A DNA stretch of 64,000 nt from Panacibacter microcysteis (GCF_015831355.1 NZ_JADWYR010000001.1:744001-808000), one strand, 5' to 3'. Positions 53,492 through 63,333 are shown, numbered from the stretch's first letter. Translations and numbers: made by a program. Notes: generated by a model not told the origin, from the sequence alone.

Positions 53492-54916
53492 CTATTCATT
53501 ACTGCCCCATACTGTGTGAAATGTACCTTCCTTGTCTGTTCTCTGGTAAGTATGTGCACCAAAATAATCTCTTTGTGCCTGTATAAGATTGGTTGGCATA
53601 CGTTCTGTTGTGTAAGCATCAAAATAGGACAGCGCACTCATAAGGCATGCACATGACAGCTTGTTTTGAGATGCTATTTTTACAGCTGCACGCATATTCC
53701 GGTCTTTCTTTTTTATAATGCCTGCTATACTTTTGTCTAACAAAATATTGGGCAGTTTGTTACCTTTTTTATTGTAGGCATTGTAAAATACCTCAAGTAA
53801 AGAGGAACGGATAATACAGCCTCCGCGCCATGCTTTTACCACATCTTTTAAAGGTATATCCATCTTTAGTTCATAAGAAGCCTTGTGCAGCATTGCCAGG
53901 CCCTGCGCATAGCAGATGATTGTGGCAAAATACAATGCGTCATGCAGTTGTTTAATGATTGCTTCTTTGTTGCCCTTCATTATCTTGACTACGGGCTTAT
54001 AAAGCGAAGCAGCAAGTACTCTTTCATCTTTATAAGCAGACACAGTACGCAGTGATACAGACATGTCTATGGTTGGAATAGCAACAGGCAGATCCATTGC
54101 ATCCTGGCTTGTCCACTTACCCGTGCCTTTAGAACCGGCTTTGTCAAGAATCACATCCAGCAAATCGTTGCCGGTAAGGTCATCTTTTTGCAGAAATATA
54201 TCCCGTGTAATTTCTACGAGAAATGATTGCAGTTCTCCATCATTCCATTGTTTAAAGACTTCATGAAGTTCGCTGTTACTTAATCCAGCGCCTCTTTTGA
54301 GAATGTCATACACCTCACTTATAAGTTGCATAATAGCATACTCAATACCGTTGTGTACCATTTTTACATAATGACCCGCCGCATCTTTACCCATATAAGC
54401 TGTGCACGGTTCGTTGTTCACTTTTGCAGCGATTGCTTCGAGTAATGGTTTAACATGCTGGTAAGCTTCTGCATCGCCACCGGGCATAATACTTGGGCCG
54501 TTCCTGGCGCCCTGCTCACCTCCGCTAACGCCCATACCCATAAAATGGATGCCCTTAGGATGCAAATAATTTACACGACGTAATGTATCCGTATAATGAG
54601 AGTTGCCTCCATCAATAATAATATCACCTTTACTGATTAGTGGTAAAAGGCTTTCTATTACATCATCTACCGGCTTTCCTGCTGGTACCAACATCATTAT
54701 TTTTTTTGGCGCTTTCAGGTTGTTTACAAGATCAATCAGCGCTGTCACGCCTTTTACACTTGTTCCTTTCGTTGCCGAACTTTCTAATGATACACCCTTT
54801 TGTGCATCAAGATCAAAACCAATTACCGCAAATCCATGATCAGCCATGTTAAGAAGCAGGTTACGCCCCATAACACCAAGACCAATCATACCAAAATCAT
54901 ATTGCTGACTTTCCAT
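53492..54916 (-). CDS. gnd: 6-Phosphogluconate dehydrogenase, decarboxylating
   Basis: The 474-residue enzyme yields ribulose 5-phosphate, CO2 and NADPH. It has the N-terminal dinucleotide motif IGLGVMGRNLLLNMADHG, the substrate signature IIDGGNSHYTDTLRR and MGMGVSGGEQGARNGPSIMPGG, the catalytic Lys in HYVKMVHNGIEYA, and the WRGGCIIRS block. Length is standard for the long form. It is the upstream gene of the pentose phosphate block. Confidence 0.96.
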   Translation of the reverse strand: MESQQYDFGMIGLGVMGRNLLLNMADHGFAVIGFDLDAQKGVSLESSATKGTSVKGVTALIDLVNNLKAPKKIMMLVPAGKPVDDVIESLLPLISKGDIIIDGGNSHYTDTLRRVNYLHPKGIHFMGMGVSGGEQGARNGPSIMPGGDAEAYQHVKPLLEAIAAKVNNEPCTAYMGKDAAGHYVKMVHNGIEYAIMQLISEVYDILKRGAGLSNSELHEVFKQWNDGELQSFLVEITRDIFLQKDDLTGNDLLDVILDKAGSKGTGKWTSQDAMDLPVAIPTIDMSVSLRTVSAYKDERVLAASLYKPVVKIMKGNKEAIIKQLHDALYFATIICYAQGLAMLHKASYELKMDIPLKDVVKAWRGGCIIRSSLLEVFYNAYNKKGNKLPNILLDKSIAGIIKKKDRNMRAAVKIASQNKLSCACLMSALSYFDAYTTERMPTNLIQAQRDYFGAHTYQRTDKEGTFHTVWGSNE

Positions 54917-55064
54917 GATTATTACTTTGAATTTGAAAATGCAAGTTAATACAATTGAAGACTAACCTTTGTTCTACATGGTAAAACATGACAGCTGAAT
55001 GACTAATGCAGCTGAATTGTGGATGGGTTTGTATACGCGTTATTGGAACAATAAAAAAGTAGGC

Positions 55065-55097
55065 AAAAAAAAGCCACCAAAATGGTGGCCTTTTTTT
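55065..55097 (-). terminator. Terminator of the OmpA gene
   Basis: GCCACCA (55073-55079) and TGGTGGC (55083-55089) pair around AAA. On the minus strand the stem is followed by eight T. It lies 21 bases after the stop codon at 55118. Confidence 0.88.
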
Positions 55098-55117
55098 ACT
55101 GCTCTTATATAAAGATC

Positions 55118-56734
55118 TTATTTAGATTTTTTGAACTGAGGGAACGGAGCAGGAATAGTGTTTGGACCTTCTTCAGTTGTACCCGCAAGGTCAACAGTAT
55201 TAGGATCGCCACCATCACTTAAGCTGAAGATGATTCTGTTTTCAGCAATACCTTCCTGTTCAACAAGATATTTCTGCACAGTGCTTACTCTATCCCAACC
55301 AAGCTGCATAGAACGCTTGTCAGATCCTTTGTAGTAACCTGTAAGTTTTACTTTACAATTAGGATTAGCATTCATTTGCTGAGCAACGTTTGTCAGTAAA
55401 GCTTTAGTTGTCGCGCTGATTGTAAGGCTACCAGATTTAAACTGTACACTTGGTAATGAAGTAATAGCACATGTTGTTTTCATGCTATCAATCGCATTAC
55501 GCAATTCAGTGCAGCATGGTGGTTCAGGACATTTACCAACACCATCAGTATCTACAGGGAAGCAGTCACGTGCAGTAAGAGGTTCTTTGTCTTTATAATC
55601 AGGAACACCATCACCATCAGTATCTACGCTAACACCATGGCTGTCAACTTTTGCACCAGCCGGAGTGTTAGGCTCCATATCGAACTGATCAGTTACACCA
55701 TCACCGTCAGCATCTGGTAATACTGGTGTAGGGATCTTCATGTGTTTTGGAGTATTAACTTCGTTGTATACGTAGTTATTTGGATTAAGCCACCAAAGAG
55801 GAGCAACTGCTTTAGAAGAATTGCCCAGGTTAAAGTTCAGTCTGAACTGTGTTGAACTAAGGAAATCGTTTGCAAGGCCTGTATTTACACCATCAAGGTT
55901 ATCATCGAAAGGCATAGTAAATTTCTGCTCAAGACCAATGTTCACACGCTCAGAAACTTTAAATGCTATACCAGCACCAAGGTTTAATGCGTGGCGTATT
56001 AACCAGTTATCCTGGCTGCGGCCAACAGCATCTCTGCTACCATTGAGAACACCGCCGTTGGTTTCGTATTCACCATCAAGTTGATCTTTCAGATCGCTCT
56101 TAATATCACTTCTCTTGCCGGTGAAGTCAATGCCGCTATAGGTATATGGAGTACCATTTCCATTAAGCGCATCAACATCAATATCAGCGCCTAAAACGCT
56201 ATAACCCGCTAAAACATAAATGTTAGTTTTCGGATTACCTCTGTAACCAGAAGCAGTATTAAGGCTTCCGATGAAGTCAACTGAAAGCTGGTGAATTTTT
56301 GTTCTGTAGTTAGCTACATATTTGTCACCATTGTTGAGGTAGTTGTTTCTCCATGGACCTGCCAGACCATCATTTGTATTTCTTAAACGGTAGTCGAGGC
56401 CTTTATTGATAGAACCATTATAGCTACCCCTAACAGATAATACATGTCCCAGAGATTTTCTTAAAGAGATACCACCGCCAAAGCCTAATGCAGGGTCGAT
56501 ATCAGAAAAAAGAAAAGAACCACCGCCACTTAATCCTAATTCCCACATGCTGCGTGGTTTAGAAGGATAAGGATACTGGTTGTTTAAAAACTCATTTTGC
56601 TGAGGCATGTTCTTCACTGATCTTTTCGAAGAATCAAGCACCCAGCCATAATCTGCATCACTTTTTTGAGCAAATGAAGCAGTAGCGACTAACCCTGATA
56701 GGGCTAAGATTGATAAAAACTTTCCGCTTGCCAT
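55118..56734 (-). CDS. OmpA-family outer membrane protein with type-3 calcium repeats
   Basis: The 538-residue protein starts at the ATG at 56734 (MASGKFLSILALSGLVATASFAQ signal). An 38-codon longer frame to 56848 would contain the promoter and is rejected. Residues about 50-330 are beta-barrel-like with aromatic-rich strands. Residues about 345-410 are thrombospondin type-3 repeats (DADGDGVTDQFDMEP, DTDGDGVPDYKDKEP) that bind calcium. The C-terminal OmpA domain (VQFKSGSLTISATTKALLTNVAQQMNANPNCKVKLTGYYKGSD) should bind peptidoglycan. It is probably an abundant structural outer membrane protein, since its promoter is a close match to consensus. Confidence 0.88.
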   Translation of the reverse strand: MASGKFLSILALSGLVATASFAQKSDADYGWVLDSSKRSVKNMPQQNEFLNNQYPYPSKPRSMWELGLSGGGSFLFSDIDPALGFGGGISLRKSLGHVLSVRGSYNGSINKGLDYRLRNTNDGLAGPWRNNYLNNGDKYVANYRTKIHQLSVDFIGSLNTASGYRGNPKTNIYVLAGYSVLGADIDVDALNGNGTPYTYSGIDFTGKRSDIKSDLKDQLDGEYETNGGVLNGSRDAVGRSQDNWLIRHALNLGAGIAFKVSERVNIGLEQKFTMPFDDNLDGVNTGLANDFLSSTQFRLNFNLGNSSKAVAPLWWLNPNNYVYNEVNTPKHMKIPTPVLPDADGDGVTDQFDMEPNTPAGAKVDSHGVSVDTDGDGVPDYKDKEPLTARDCFPVDTDGVGKCPEPPCCTELRNAIDSMKTTCAITSLPSVQFKSGSLTISATTKALLTNVAQQMNANPNCKVKLTGYYKGSDKRSMQLGWDRVSTVQKYLVEQEGIAENRIIFSLSDGGDPNTVDLAGTTEEGPNTIPAPFPQFKKSK

Positions 56735-56782
56735 AGGTAATAATTGATTTGTTTGTAATGTTTCCCACTTAAAATCTACCGA

Positions 56783-56813
56783 CAAATTTATAGATAGATT
56801 ATGAAATACCAAA
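56783..56813 (-). promoter_or_regulatory. Promoter of the OmpA gene, consensus Bacteroidota type
   Basis: On the minus strand TTTG (56810-56813), then exactly 19 bases, then TAAATTTG (56783-56790) match the TTTG-N19-TAnnTTTG consensus at every defined position. The expected start of transcription is about 40 bases upstream of the ATG at 56734. Confidence 0.75.
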
Positions 56814-56916
56814 TTTTTACAATATATTTTCTCCCTTCCTGAAGACATCTTCTATAAATAAAATGATGCATGACAATAAATATTAATTGATGTAATCTTG
56901 CATTCAAGTAATAAAA

Positions 56917-57879
56917 ATGGACAAGGCAACACAAGTAATTCAGCACGAAATAGCTCAGTTTGAAGATTATTTTAAGGAGGCAGTTAAGAGCAGAGTTCCT
57001 TTGCTGGACCGCATTATGCGCTATATTGTTAACAGAAAGGGTAAACAGTTACGACCCAAGTTCGTTCTACTGAGCGCCCGGCTTGGCGGTGATATAAATC
57101 TTTCAACTTTAAGAGCAGCCTCCCTGGTAGAACTGCTGCATACAGCCACTCTTGTACATGATGATGTGGTAGATGATTCAGACGAACGCCGGGGTTTTTT
57201 TTCGGTAAACGCGCTCTGGAAGAATAAAGTTGCCGTGTTGGTGGGCGACTATCTTCTCTCAAAAGGGCTTCTTCTTTCTCTTGACAACAACGACTTTGAG
57301 GTGCTAAAAATCCTGTCTGAAGCAGTTAAAATGATGAGCGAGGGAGAATTGCTTCAAATTGAAAAGGCAAGAAACCTGAATATTAGTGAAGACATCTATT
57401 ACGATATCATTAAAGGTAAAACTGCTTCTTTGTTGTCTTCGGCCTGCGGAGCTGGCGCTTGCACGACCTTTAAAGACAACAACGCTGTAGAAAAATTAAA
57501 ACGGTTTGGTGAATTAACAGGCATGGCATTCCAGATAAAAGATGATTTGTTTGACTATGGCAATGAAAACATTGGCAAGCCAACGGGTAATGATATAAAG
57601 GAAAAAAAGTTAACCCTACCTTTAATATATACGCTTAACAATTGCGATAAAATCATTAAAAACAAAATAATATACATAGTAAAAAACAATAATACCGATA
57701 AGGAAAAAGTTAAATTCGTTATAGACAATGTATATAAGTCGGGCGGCATTGATTACGCCCACAAGAAAATGCTCTCTTTCAGAGACGAAGCCCTTGAAAT
57801 GTTGTACACTTTTGAAAAAACTGAAGCCAGGGACGCCTTGGAAGACCTTGTGAGATTTACTACTGACAGAAGTTTTTAA
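56917..57879 (+). CDS. Polyprenyl diphosphate synthase
   Basis: The 320-residue trans-prenyltransferase makes the long isoprenoid chain for quinones (octaprenyl or heptaprenyl type). Both Asp-rich motifs are present: first LVHDDVVDDSDERRG, second QIKDDLFDYG, plus GKQLRPKFVLLSA and KGKTASLLSSACGAGA. The C-terminus is intact. The chain length cannot be deduced safely. It is divergent from the OmpA gene and is followed 64 bases later by recJ. Confidence 0.9.
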   Translation: MDKATQVIQHEIAQFEDYFKEAVKSRVPLLDRIMRYIVNRKGKQLRPKFVLLSARLGGDINLSTLRAASLVELLHTATLVHDDVVDDSDERRGFFSVNALWKNKVAVLVGDYLLSKGLLLSLDNNDFEVLKILSEAVKMMSEGELLQIEKARNLNISEDIYYDIIKGKTASLLSSACGAGACTTFKDNNAVEKLKRFGELTGMAFQIKDDLFDYGNENIGKPTGNDIKEKKLTLPLIYTLNNCDKIIKNKIIYIVKNNNTDKEKVKFVIDNVYKSGGIDYAHKKMLSFRDEALEMLYTFEKTEARDALEDLVRFTTDRSF

Positions 57880-57943
57880 TCACAGCCTAAAACCAGGAAC
57901 AGCAACAGCGCATAAATTTTGTTTGAAAAGAATGGAAATAGCA

Positions 57944-59644
57944 ATGCAAAAAAGATGGAAACTGTTAACAGCGAACGAAGATGAAGTAACTGTTTTGTAC
58001 CATGCTTTAAAAATTCATCGCGCACTTTGCAAAATACTTATCCAGAGAGGCCACAATACTTTCGAAAAAGCAAAAAGTTTTTTCAGACCAGATCTTTCAC
58101 AACTGCATGATCCATGGCTAATGAAGGACATGAAGGCTGCTACCAGGAGAATTGAGGAAGCTGTTGCTTCGGAAGAAAATATCCTGGTATTTGGGGATTA
58201 CGACGTTGACGGCACAGCTGCTGTGGCTTGTATGTATCGTTTTCTTAAAAATCATTACCCCAATGTGGAGTTTTATATTCCACACCGGTATCGCGAAGGA
58301 TACGGTATATCCAAAGCCGGGATAGATTATGCCTGCTCAAACAATTTTACGTTGATCATCTCATTGGATTGCGGTATCAAGTCCATTGACTTAATTGCAT
58401 ATGCAAAAACATTGGGCATCGAATTTATCGTGTGCGACCATCACATGCCCGATCAGGAATTACCGCCTGCCGTTGCGATCTTGAACCCAAAGCAATCAGA
58501 CTGCAATTACCCTTATAAAGAACTTTGTGGATGTGGTGTCGGTTTCAAACTTATCCAGGCGCTTTGCGGGATATGGCAGCTACCTGACACCTATTTCCTG
58601 GAGTTCCTCGACCTTGTGGCAACAGCTATTGCAGCAGACATAGTGCCGCTCACCGGCGAAAACAGGATTCTCGCCTTCTACGGATTAAAAAAAGTGAATG
58701 AAAACCCGTGCATTGGCATAAAAGCTCTTTTAAAGCTTGCCGCACAGGAAAAAGAAGTACATATCACCAATCTCGTTTTTATCGTTGCACCACGCATCAA
58801 CGCAGCAGGAAGAATGGATGATGCAAGAAAAGCAGTACAGCTTTTTATAGAAACAGACTATGTAAAAGCAATGGAATATGCAGAAATGCTGCACAATGAC
58901 AATACAGACAGGAAAGAAGCAGATTTAAACATTACAGAAGAAGCATTGTCGATCATCCAGAACGATCAAACGCTCATCAACCGTAAAACCACCGTTATAT
59001 ACAGAGATCACTGGCATAAAGGTGTGGTGGGTATTGTTGCATCAAGGTTGATTGAAAATTTTTACCGGCCAACCATCGTGCTTACAAAAAGCGGAGACAT
59101 CGTTGCCGGAAGCGCAAGAAGTGTTCCGGGTTTCAATCTTTACGAAGCTATACACGCATGCAGGGATTCCCTGCTTGGCTATGGCGGTCATTTCGCCGCT
59201 GCAGGTATGACACTCCTCGAAGAAAACGTGCAGCAGTTTGCTGATAAATTTGAAGACATCGTACAACAAACGATAGACCCGGAGTTACTCACACCAGAGA
59301 TTATCATCGACGCATCAATTATGCTCAAAGATATAACTCCGTCCTTCTATAGCATCATACAACAAATGGAACCCTACGGTCCGGAAAACATGCGTCCTGT
59401 CTTCTTAACAAAAGGAGTGTTAGACACTGGTTTTTCAAAAATCGTTAAAGAAAAACATGTACGGTTTGTTGTCAGGCAAAACAATACAACCCTTACGGGC
59501 ATCGGGTTCAATCTCGCCTATAAATTTCAATTACTAAAAAAAGATATCGCTTTCGATATTGTATATACACTGGATGTAAATGAATGGAACGGGCAGCAAA
59601 ATCTTCAGCTAAGAGTAATCGATTTCAACACAGCTACATCTTAA
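57944..59644 (+). CDS. recJ: Single-stranded-DNA-specific exonuclease RecJ
   Basis: The 567-residue 5'-3' exonuclease acts in recombination and mismatch repair. DHH motifs are visible: LVFGDYDVDGTAAVA (motif I), the DHH in VCDHHMPDQELPPAVAILNP and SLDCGIKS. The DHHA1 part has VARSVPGFN-like sequence and LLGYGGHFAAAGM, and the C-terminal OB domain follows. I start at the ATG at 57944 (MQKRWKLL, the family N-terminus). An in-frame ATG at 57932 and a TTG at 57923 are alternatives. Confidence 0.92.
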   Translation: MQKRWKLLTANEDEVTVLYHALKIHRALCKILIQRGHNTFEKAKSFFRPDLSQLHDPWLMKDMKAATRRIEEAVASEENILVFGDYDVDGTAAVACMYRFLKNHYPNVEFYIPHRYREGYGISKAGIDYACSNNFTLIISLDCGIKSIDLIAYAKTLGIEFIVCDHHMPDQELPPAVAILNPKQSDCNYPYKELCGCGVGFKLIQALCGIWQLPDTYFLEFLDLVATAIAADIVPLTGENRILAFYGLKKVNENPCIGIKALLKLAAQEKEVHITNLVFIVAPRINAAGRMDDARKAVQLFIETDYVKAMEYAEMLHNDNTDRKEADLNITEEALSIIQNDQTLINRKTTVIYRDHWHKGVVGIVASRLIENFYRPTIVLTKSGDIVAGSARSVPGFNLYEAIHACRDSLLGYGGHFAAAGMTLLEENVQQFADKFEDIVQQTIDPELLTPEIIIDASIMLKDITPSFYSIIQQMEPYGPENMRPVFLTKGVLDTGFSKIVKEKHVRFVVRQNNTTLTGIGFNLAYKFQLLKKDIAFDIVYTLDVNEWNGQQNLQLRVIDFNTATS

Positions 59645-59710
59645 ATTAACTGTTCCCTGAACAACGATTTAAAAGTATGTTGCCGGCAGTAGTATTTCAT
59701 GGCATCACCT

Positions 59711-59730
59711 GTTGTGTCACTCACTTGTAC
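59711..59730 (-). repeat. Dispersed intergenic repeat, core type A, copy 24
   Basis: Exact core GTTGTGTCACTCACTTGTAC, preceded by GCCGGCAGTAGTATTTCATG and GCATCACCT, followed by GTTCCGTTCATATGTCGGCT. It begins 66 bases after the recJ stop. Confidence 0.93.
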
Positions 59731-59821
59731 GTTCCGTTCATATGTCGGCTGAAGCGATCAGTTTCAGCAACATCGTAGTGAACTCAGCTTATAACCAGAT
59801 GATCTCATCATTCAATGAACA

Positions 59822-60475
59822 TCAATGCACAATTGTATGTGTGGCAATTCCATAAACAAGCACTATCCCAAATACAATGTAAATAATACCTGCAATGCGG
59901 TTAACAATATGAATGTTATGCGGGTTTAATTTCTCCCGTATTTTTCCAGCCAGCATAACTTTTAAGATATCTGCAAACAAGTTCAGCAAAAGGCAAACAG
60001 AAAAAGCTACAAGAATATACTGGTCGGGGTGTCGCTCTTTAGCCGCACCTGAAATTACCGCAGTAGATGCGCCAATCCAGAACAACAGTACACCCGGGTT
60101 TAAAAGATTCATAAAAAAACCCGAGAGAAATACACCTATAATATCACGCTTTCGCATCACGCTGATCTGGTTTTTTCCATCATCAGCCACAACTACCTTT
60201 TTAAAAAAAATCGTATAAATACCCATCAATACAAGAAAGCCGCTTCCAATACTGCCCAGTATGGTTTCATGCGTGAGGATCGATTCAAAAATGGAGGTAA
60301 AAAGGTTGCAGATCAGCACGACCGATATATCACTTGCAGAAACCCCGGCAATAAAGGCAAAACCACCCTTATGGCCGTTGGTCAGGCTTTGTTTTATCAC
60401 AGAAAAGATTACCGGCCCCACAGAAATGCTTAATATAAGACCCAATGCCAAACCTTTCGCCAGTGCCGCAATCAT
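59822..60475 (-). CDS. LysE/RhtB-type exporter
   Basis: The 217-residue membrane protein, started at the ATG at 60475 (MIAALAKGLALGLILSISVGP), has about six hydrophobic segments and the family N-terminal pattern LSISVGPVIFSVIKQSLTNGHKGGFAFIAGVSASD. NLLNPGVLLFWIG is a second typical motif. LysE-type proteins export amino acids or related metabolites. The substrate is unknown. The frame to 60565 adds 30 residues with no family resemblance. Confidence 0.83.
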   Translation of the reverse strand: MIAALAKGLALGLILSISVGPVIFSVIKQSLTNGHKGGFAFIAGVSASDISVVLICNLFTSIFESILTHETILGSIGSGFLVLMGIYTIFFKKVVVADDGKNQISVMRKRDIIGVFLSGFFMNLLNPGVLLFWIGASTAVISGAAKERHPDQYILVAFSVCLLLNLFADILKVMLAGKIREKLNPHNIHIVNRIAGIIYIVFGIVLVYGIATHTIVH

Positions 60476-60755
60476 TAATGAAGATATTAAAGTAAGTAAT
60501 GATGTATGCTTAACGAAAATAAGCGCTTTAGCTGAATAATAGTAACAATGGTCTGTTAAGTGCAACCAACAAACTCTGCCTGTAAAAATTTCTGCTTGCT
60601 TATGTTATCAGAAGCAAACCTGCTAATGTATTCCCTCGTAAATCATTAAATACTATTAGCAACCAAACTCTTTTTTCTATAACTTGTATACAGAAATCCA
60701 GATAATTACAAACCCCAACCTTTAACAAGAATACCTAACCAAAAACCTGATAAAT

Positions 60756-61223
60756 ATGAAAAACCACGTACAGCAAAAAGAAAGAGTTCCTACGTATCAA
60801 AGTAAAGTAACACAAATAGACCAGGCAGTTTTCTTTTGTTACAATACATCTTCTCAGCGCGTTCCGGTAGGTATAGTAAAACATTTTACTTTTTGCAATA
60901 ATGACTCCATAACTTTCATAGCAACACATTTACCGGTTACTGAAATACAGTGGCAATCTTTTGCAGGCGAATTGCATTTTTACAATAAAAACATTCCAGA
61001 CTCCCTCGTATTACAAGGCATTGGTAAAGTCAGTTTCAATGAAGAAGTTACTGTATTGTTTAAGATACAACATGCTGTTTGTAACGGTAAACATATAGCA
61101 GACACACCAGGTGCCCATGCTTTATTTGTTAGCTTGCTTAAACCGTCATTGGCTTTTTACAAAAAAGGCTCAGAATTGTTGTTGCAGATTTTCCGGCGAA
61201 AGACAAACAGCGTTTTCCAATAA
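60756..61223 (+). CDS. Small soluble protein, possibly a split-barrel fold
   Basis: The 155-residue protein has no signal peptide or membrane segment. The order of strands (QAVFFCYNTSSQRVPVGIVKHFTFCNNDSITFIATHLP, then WQSFAGELHFYNK and YKIQHAVCNG-like sequence) loosely resembles flavin-binding pyridoxamine-oxidase-like proteins. That resemblance is weak and I would not name it. It is convergent with the LOG-family gene. Confidence 0.45.
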   Translation: MKNHVQQKERVPTYQSKVTQIDQAVFFCYNTSSQRVPVGIVKHFTFCNNDSITFIATHLPVTEIQWQSFAGELHFYNKNIPDSLVLQGIGKVSFNEEVTVLFKIQHAVCNGKHIADTPGAHALFVSLLKPSLAFYKKGSELLLQIFRRKTNSVFQ

Positions 61224-61260
61224 CAATTGCAAAAAGCGATCGTTCACAAAAGGCCTGGAG

Positions 61261-61986
61261 TTAACGTTTTTCAAACAGCCACCAGGCTTTTTTTCTGCGT
61301 TTTATTTTATAGTTTGTCTCAATATATTTTGTTACATGCAGCATCGCTTCATTCACATCATCAGTAAACAATACAAGTTTTAAATCTTCGGGAGAGATCG
61401 TTCCCTGCTCATTCATATAGTTGATCTGGTCAATAAGCGTTTTATAGTATGCTGTACCATACACTACAATAGGAAATTGTGTTACTGTTTTTGTTTGTAC
61501 CAGCGTAAGAATCTCATAAAATTCATCCATTGTACCAAAGCCACCTGGCATTATAATAAACGCATAAGAATATTTTGCCAGCAAAACCTTCCTTACAAAG
61601 AAGTGGTCAAAGGTTACAGAATTGGTGAGGTAAGGATTCTCCTTTTGCTCGTGCGGCAGTACAATATTGCAACCAACCGAGGTACCACCAGTTTCGAAAG
61701 CGCCACGGTTGGCAGCCTCCATAATGCCGGGGCCTCCGCCTGTCATTGTTGTAAAACCTAACCCTGCTATACGTTTACCAAAAGTTCTTGCTGCTTCGTA
61801 ATAAGGATGATCTTCTTTAAACCTTGCAGACCCGAAAACGGTAATGCAAGGGCCAACAAAATGCAATGTTCTGAAGCCTTTAATAAACTGCCTGAAAACC
61901 TGGAATGCAAACTTCAGTTCGTAGGTTCTGCTCTTTGGGCCATCCAGGTAAACCTGTTCGTGCGCCGGTATTATTCTTTGATCCAT
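61261..61986 (-). CDS. LOG-family (TIGR00730) nucleoside-monophosphate hydrolase-like protein
   Basis: The 241-residue Rossmann-fold protein has the two LOG signatures, GGGPGIMEAANRGAF and MPGGFGTMDEFYE. Related enzymes release cytokinin bases or nucleobases from their 5'-phosphates. It contains an N-terminal extension of about 40 residues (RTYELKFAFQVFRQFIKGF) before the core. The ATG at 61986 is used, because the frame continues only to a TTG at 61992. Confidence 0.87.
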   Translation of the reverse strand: MDQRIIPAHEQVYLDGPKSRTYELKFAFQVFRQFIKGFRTLHFVGPCITVFGSARFKEDHPYYEAARTFGKRIAGLGFTTMTGGGPGIMEAANRGAFETGGTSVGCNIVLPHEQKENPYLTNSVTFDHFFVRKVLLAKYSYAFIIMPGGFGTMDEFYEILTLVQTKTVTQFPIVVYGTAYYKTLIDQINYMNEQGTISPEDLKLVLFTDDVNEAMLHVTKYIETNYKIKRRKKAWWLFEKR

Positions 61987-62143
61987 ATGCAATAAATAAA
62001 ATTAAATATCAACAAAAGGTGTGTTATAGAAATACAATTTTTTACAGGCAAATGTTGCAACAGCATGTTCCTGCATAAATTATTTTTTGTGTGGGTAAGA
62101 TACATGCGCCGGCATACCCTGAACTGCTGAATAATGTTATGTT

Positions 62144-62163
62144 GTACAAGAGTGCGACGCAAC
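62144..62163 (+). repeat. Dispersed intergenic repeat, core type B, copy 25
   Basis: Exact core GTACAAGAGTGCGACGCAAC, with left arm GAACTGCTGAATAATGTTAT and right flank GATGCTAAATAGTAATACAA, then GCCCGGCCCATAA, 91 bases upstream of the exonuclease III start. Confidence 0.92.
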
Positions 62164-62254
62164 GATGCTAAATAGTAATACAACTGCCCGGCCCATAACA
62201 ATTACACGCAGCACTTTAACGATTATTGATAAATTGCGCCACTAATTATTGATG

Positions 62255-63031
62255 ATGCGTATTATTTCATACAACGTAAACGGTATAAGAGCAGCCATAA
62301 AAAAAGGTTTGATTGATTGGTTGCAGACAGACCCTGCCGAGGTTATTTGCCTGCAGGAAACAAAAGCCTGGAAAGATGATGTGGATTACAAAAAAATAGA
62401 AGCGCTTGGCTACAGCACCTATTGGTTTTCTGCAGAAAAAAAAGGTTACAGCGGTGTGGCAGTTTTTACAAAAATGCAACCGGATAATGTGCAGTTTGGA
62501 AATGGTATTATGCAAAGCGATGCAGAAGGCCGGGTAATACGCCTGGACTTTGGCGATATAACGTTGATCAACGCTTACTTTCCTTCGGGCACAAGCGGAG
62601 ATATAAGGCAAACTTATAAATACCAGTGGCTGGATGAGTTTCTTGATTACATTGAAATATTGAAGCAATCACGCACAAAAATTGTGGTAACAGGCGATTA
62701 CAATATTGCACACAAAGAGATCGATATTCACGACCCAAAGGGCAATAAAAACTCATCTGGTTTTTTGCCCGGAGAAAGAGCCTGGATGGATAAGTTTTTG
62801 CAACATGGTTTTGTAGACTCTTTCAGGGTTATAAGACCTGATGAGCGGCACCGCTACTCCTGGTGGAGCCAGCGGTTTCCGTCTGTAAGACTGAATAACA
62901 AGGGCTGGCGCATTGATTACATAACAGTGACAGCAAACATGGAAAAAAGCATTGTGGCTGCAGATATTTACCCGGATGTGAAGCACAGCGACCACTGCCC
63001 TGTTTTTGCTGAAATAAAAAATGAAGCATGA
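62255..63031 (+). CDS. xth: Exodeoxyribonuclease III / AP endonuclease
   Basis: The 258-residue base-excision-repair enzyme belongs to the ExoA/APE1 fold. Motifs are MRIISYNVNGIRAAIKKG, the Mg ligand Glu in VICLQETKAW, the catalytic VTGDYNIAHKEIDIHDPKGN, WRIDYITVTANM and the final SDHCPVFAEI. Starts at 62252 or 62255 differ by one Met; the TTG at 62249 is not needed. The stop overlaps the next gene by 4 bases (ATGA). Confidence 0.94.
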   Translation: MRIISYNVNGIRAAIKKGLIDWLQTDPAEVICLQETKAWKDDVDYKKIEALGYSTYWFSAEKKGYSGVAVFTKMQPDNVQFGNGIMQSDAEGRVIRLDFGDITLINAYFPSGTSGDIRQTYKYQWLDEFLDYIEILKQSRTKIVVTGDYNIAHKEIDIHDPKGNKNSSGFLPGERAWMDKFLQHGFVDSFRVIRPDERHRYSWWSQRFPSVRLNNKGWRIDYITVTANMEKSIVAADIYPDVKHSDHCPVFAEIKNEA

Positions 63032-63333
63032 TTATTTACAACGTTACAACCCACGTAGACCATTCGGTGCACGATGCATGGCTAAAGTGGATGCAGGAAG
63101 AGCATATTCCTGAAGTGTTAAATACAGGCTGTTTCACCAATCACCAGCTTGTAAAGCTGCTGGAAACGGATGAAACAGAAGGAATAACTTACGCTGTACA
63201 GTACTACGCGGACAGTAAAGCAGCATATAACCGGTATACCAGTATTTATGCAGCCAGACTGAGGCAGGCGGTAGCAGATAAATGGGGTGATAAAACAGTT
63301 GGTTTTCGCTCTCTTATGCAGGTTGTGCATTAA
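63028..63333 (+). CDS. DUF4286-type small protein
   Basis: The 101-residue soluble protein has the DUF4286 pattern: MIIYNVTTHVDHSVHDAWLKWMQEEHIPEVLNTGCF, then YAVQYYADSKAAYNRY and a C-terminal WGDKTVGFRSLMQVV. It resembles a ferredoxin-like antibiotic-monooxygenase fold. Function unknown. It overlaps xth by 4 bases and is therefore translationally coupled to it. Confidence 0.75.
   Translation: MIIYNVTTHVDHSVHDAWLKWMQEEHIPEVLNTGCFTNHQLVKLLETDETEGITYAVQYYADSKAAYNRYTSIYAARLRQAVADKWGDKTVGFRSLMQVVH

Noticed and set aside
56735-56848. 38-codon N-terminal extension of the OmpA protein
   Set aside because: The segment contains the consensus promoter; the signal peptide starts at 56734.
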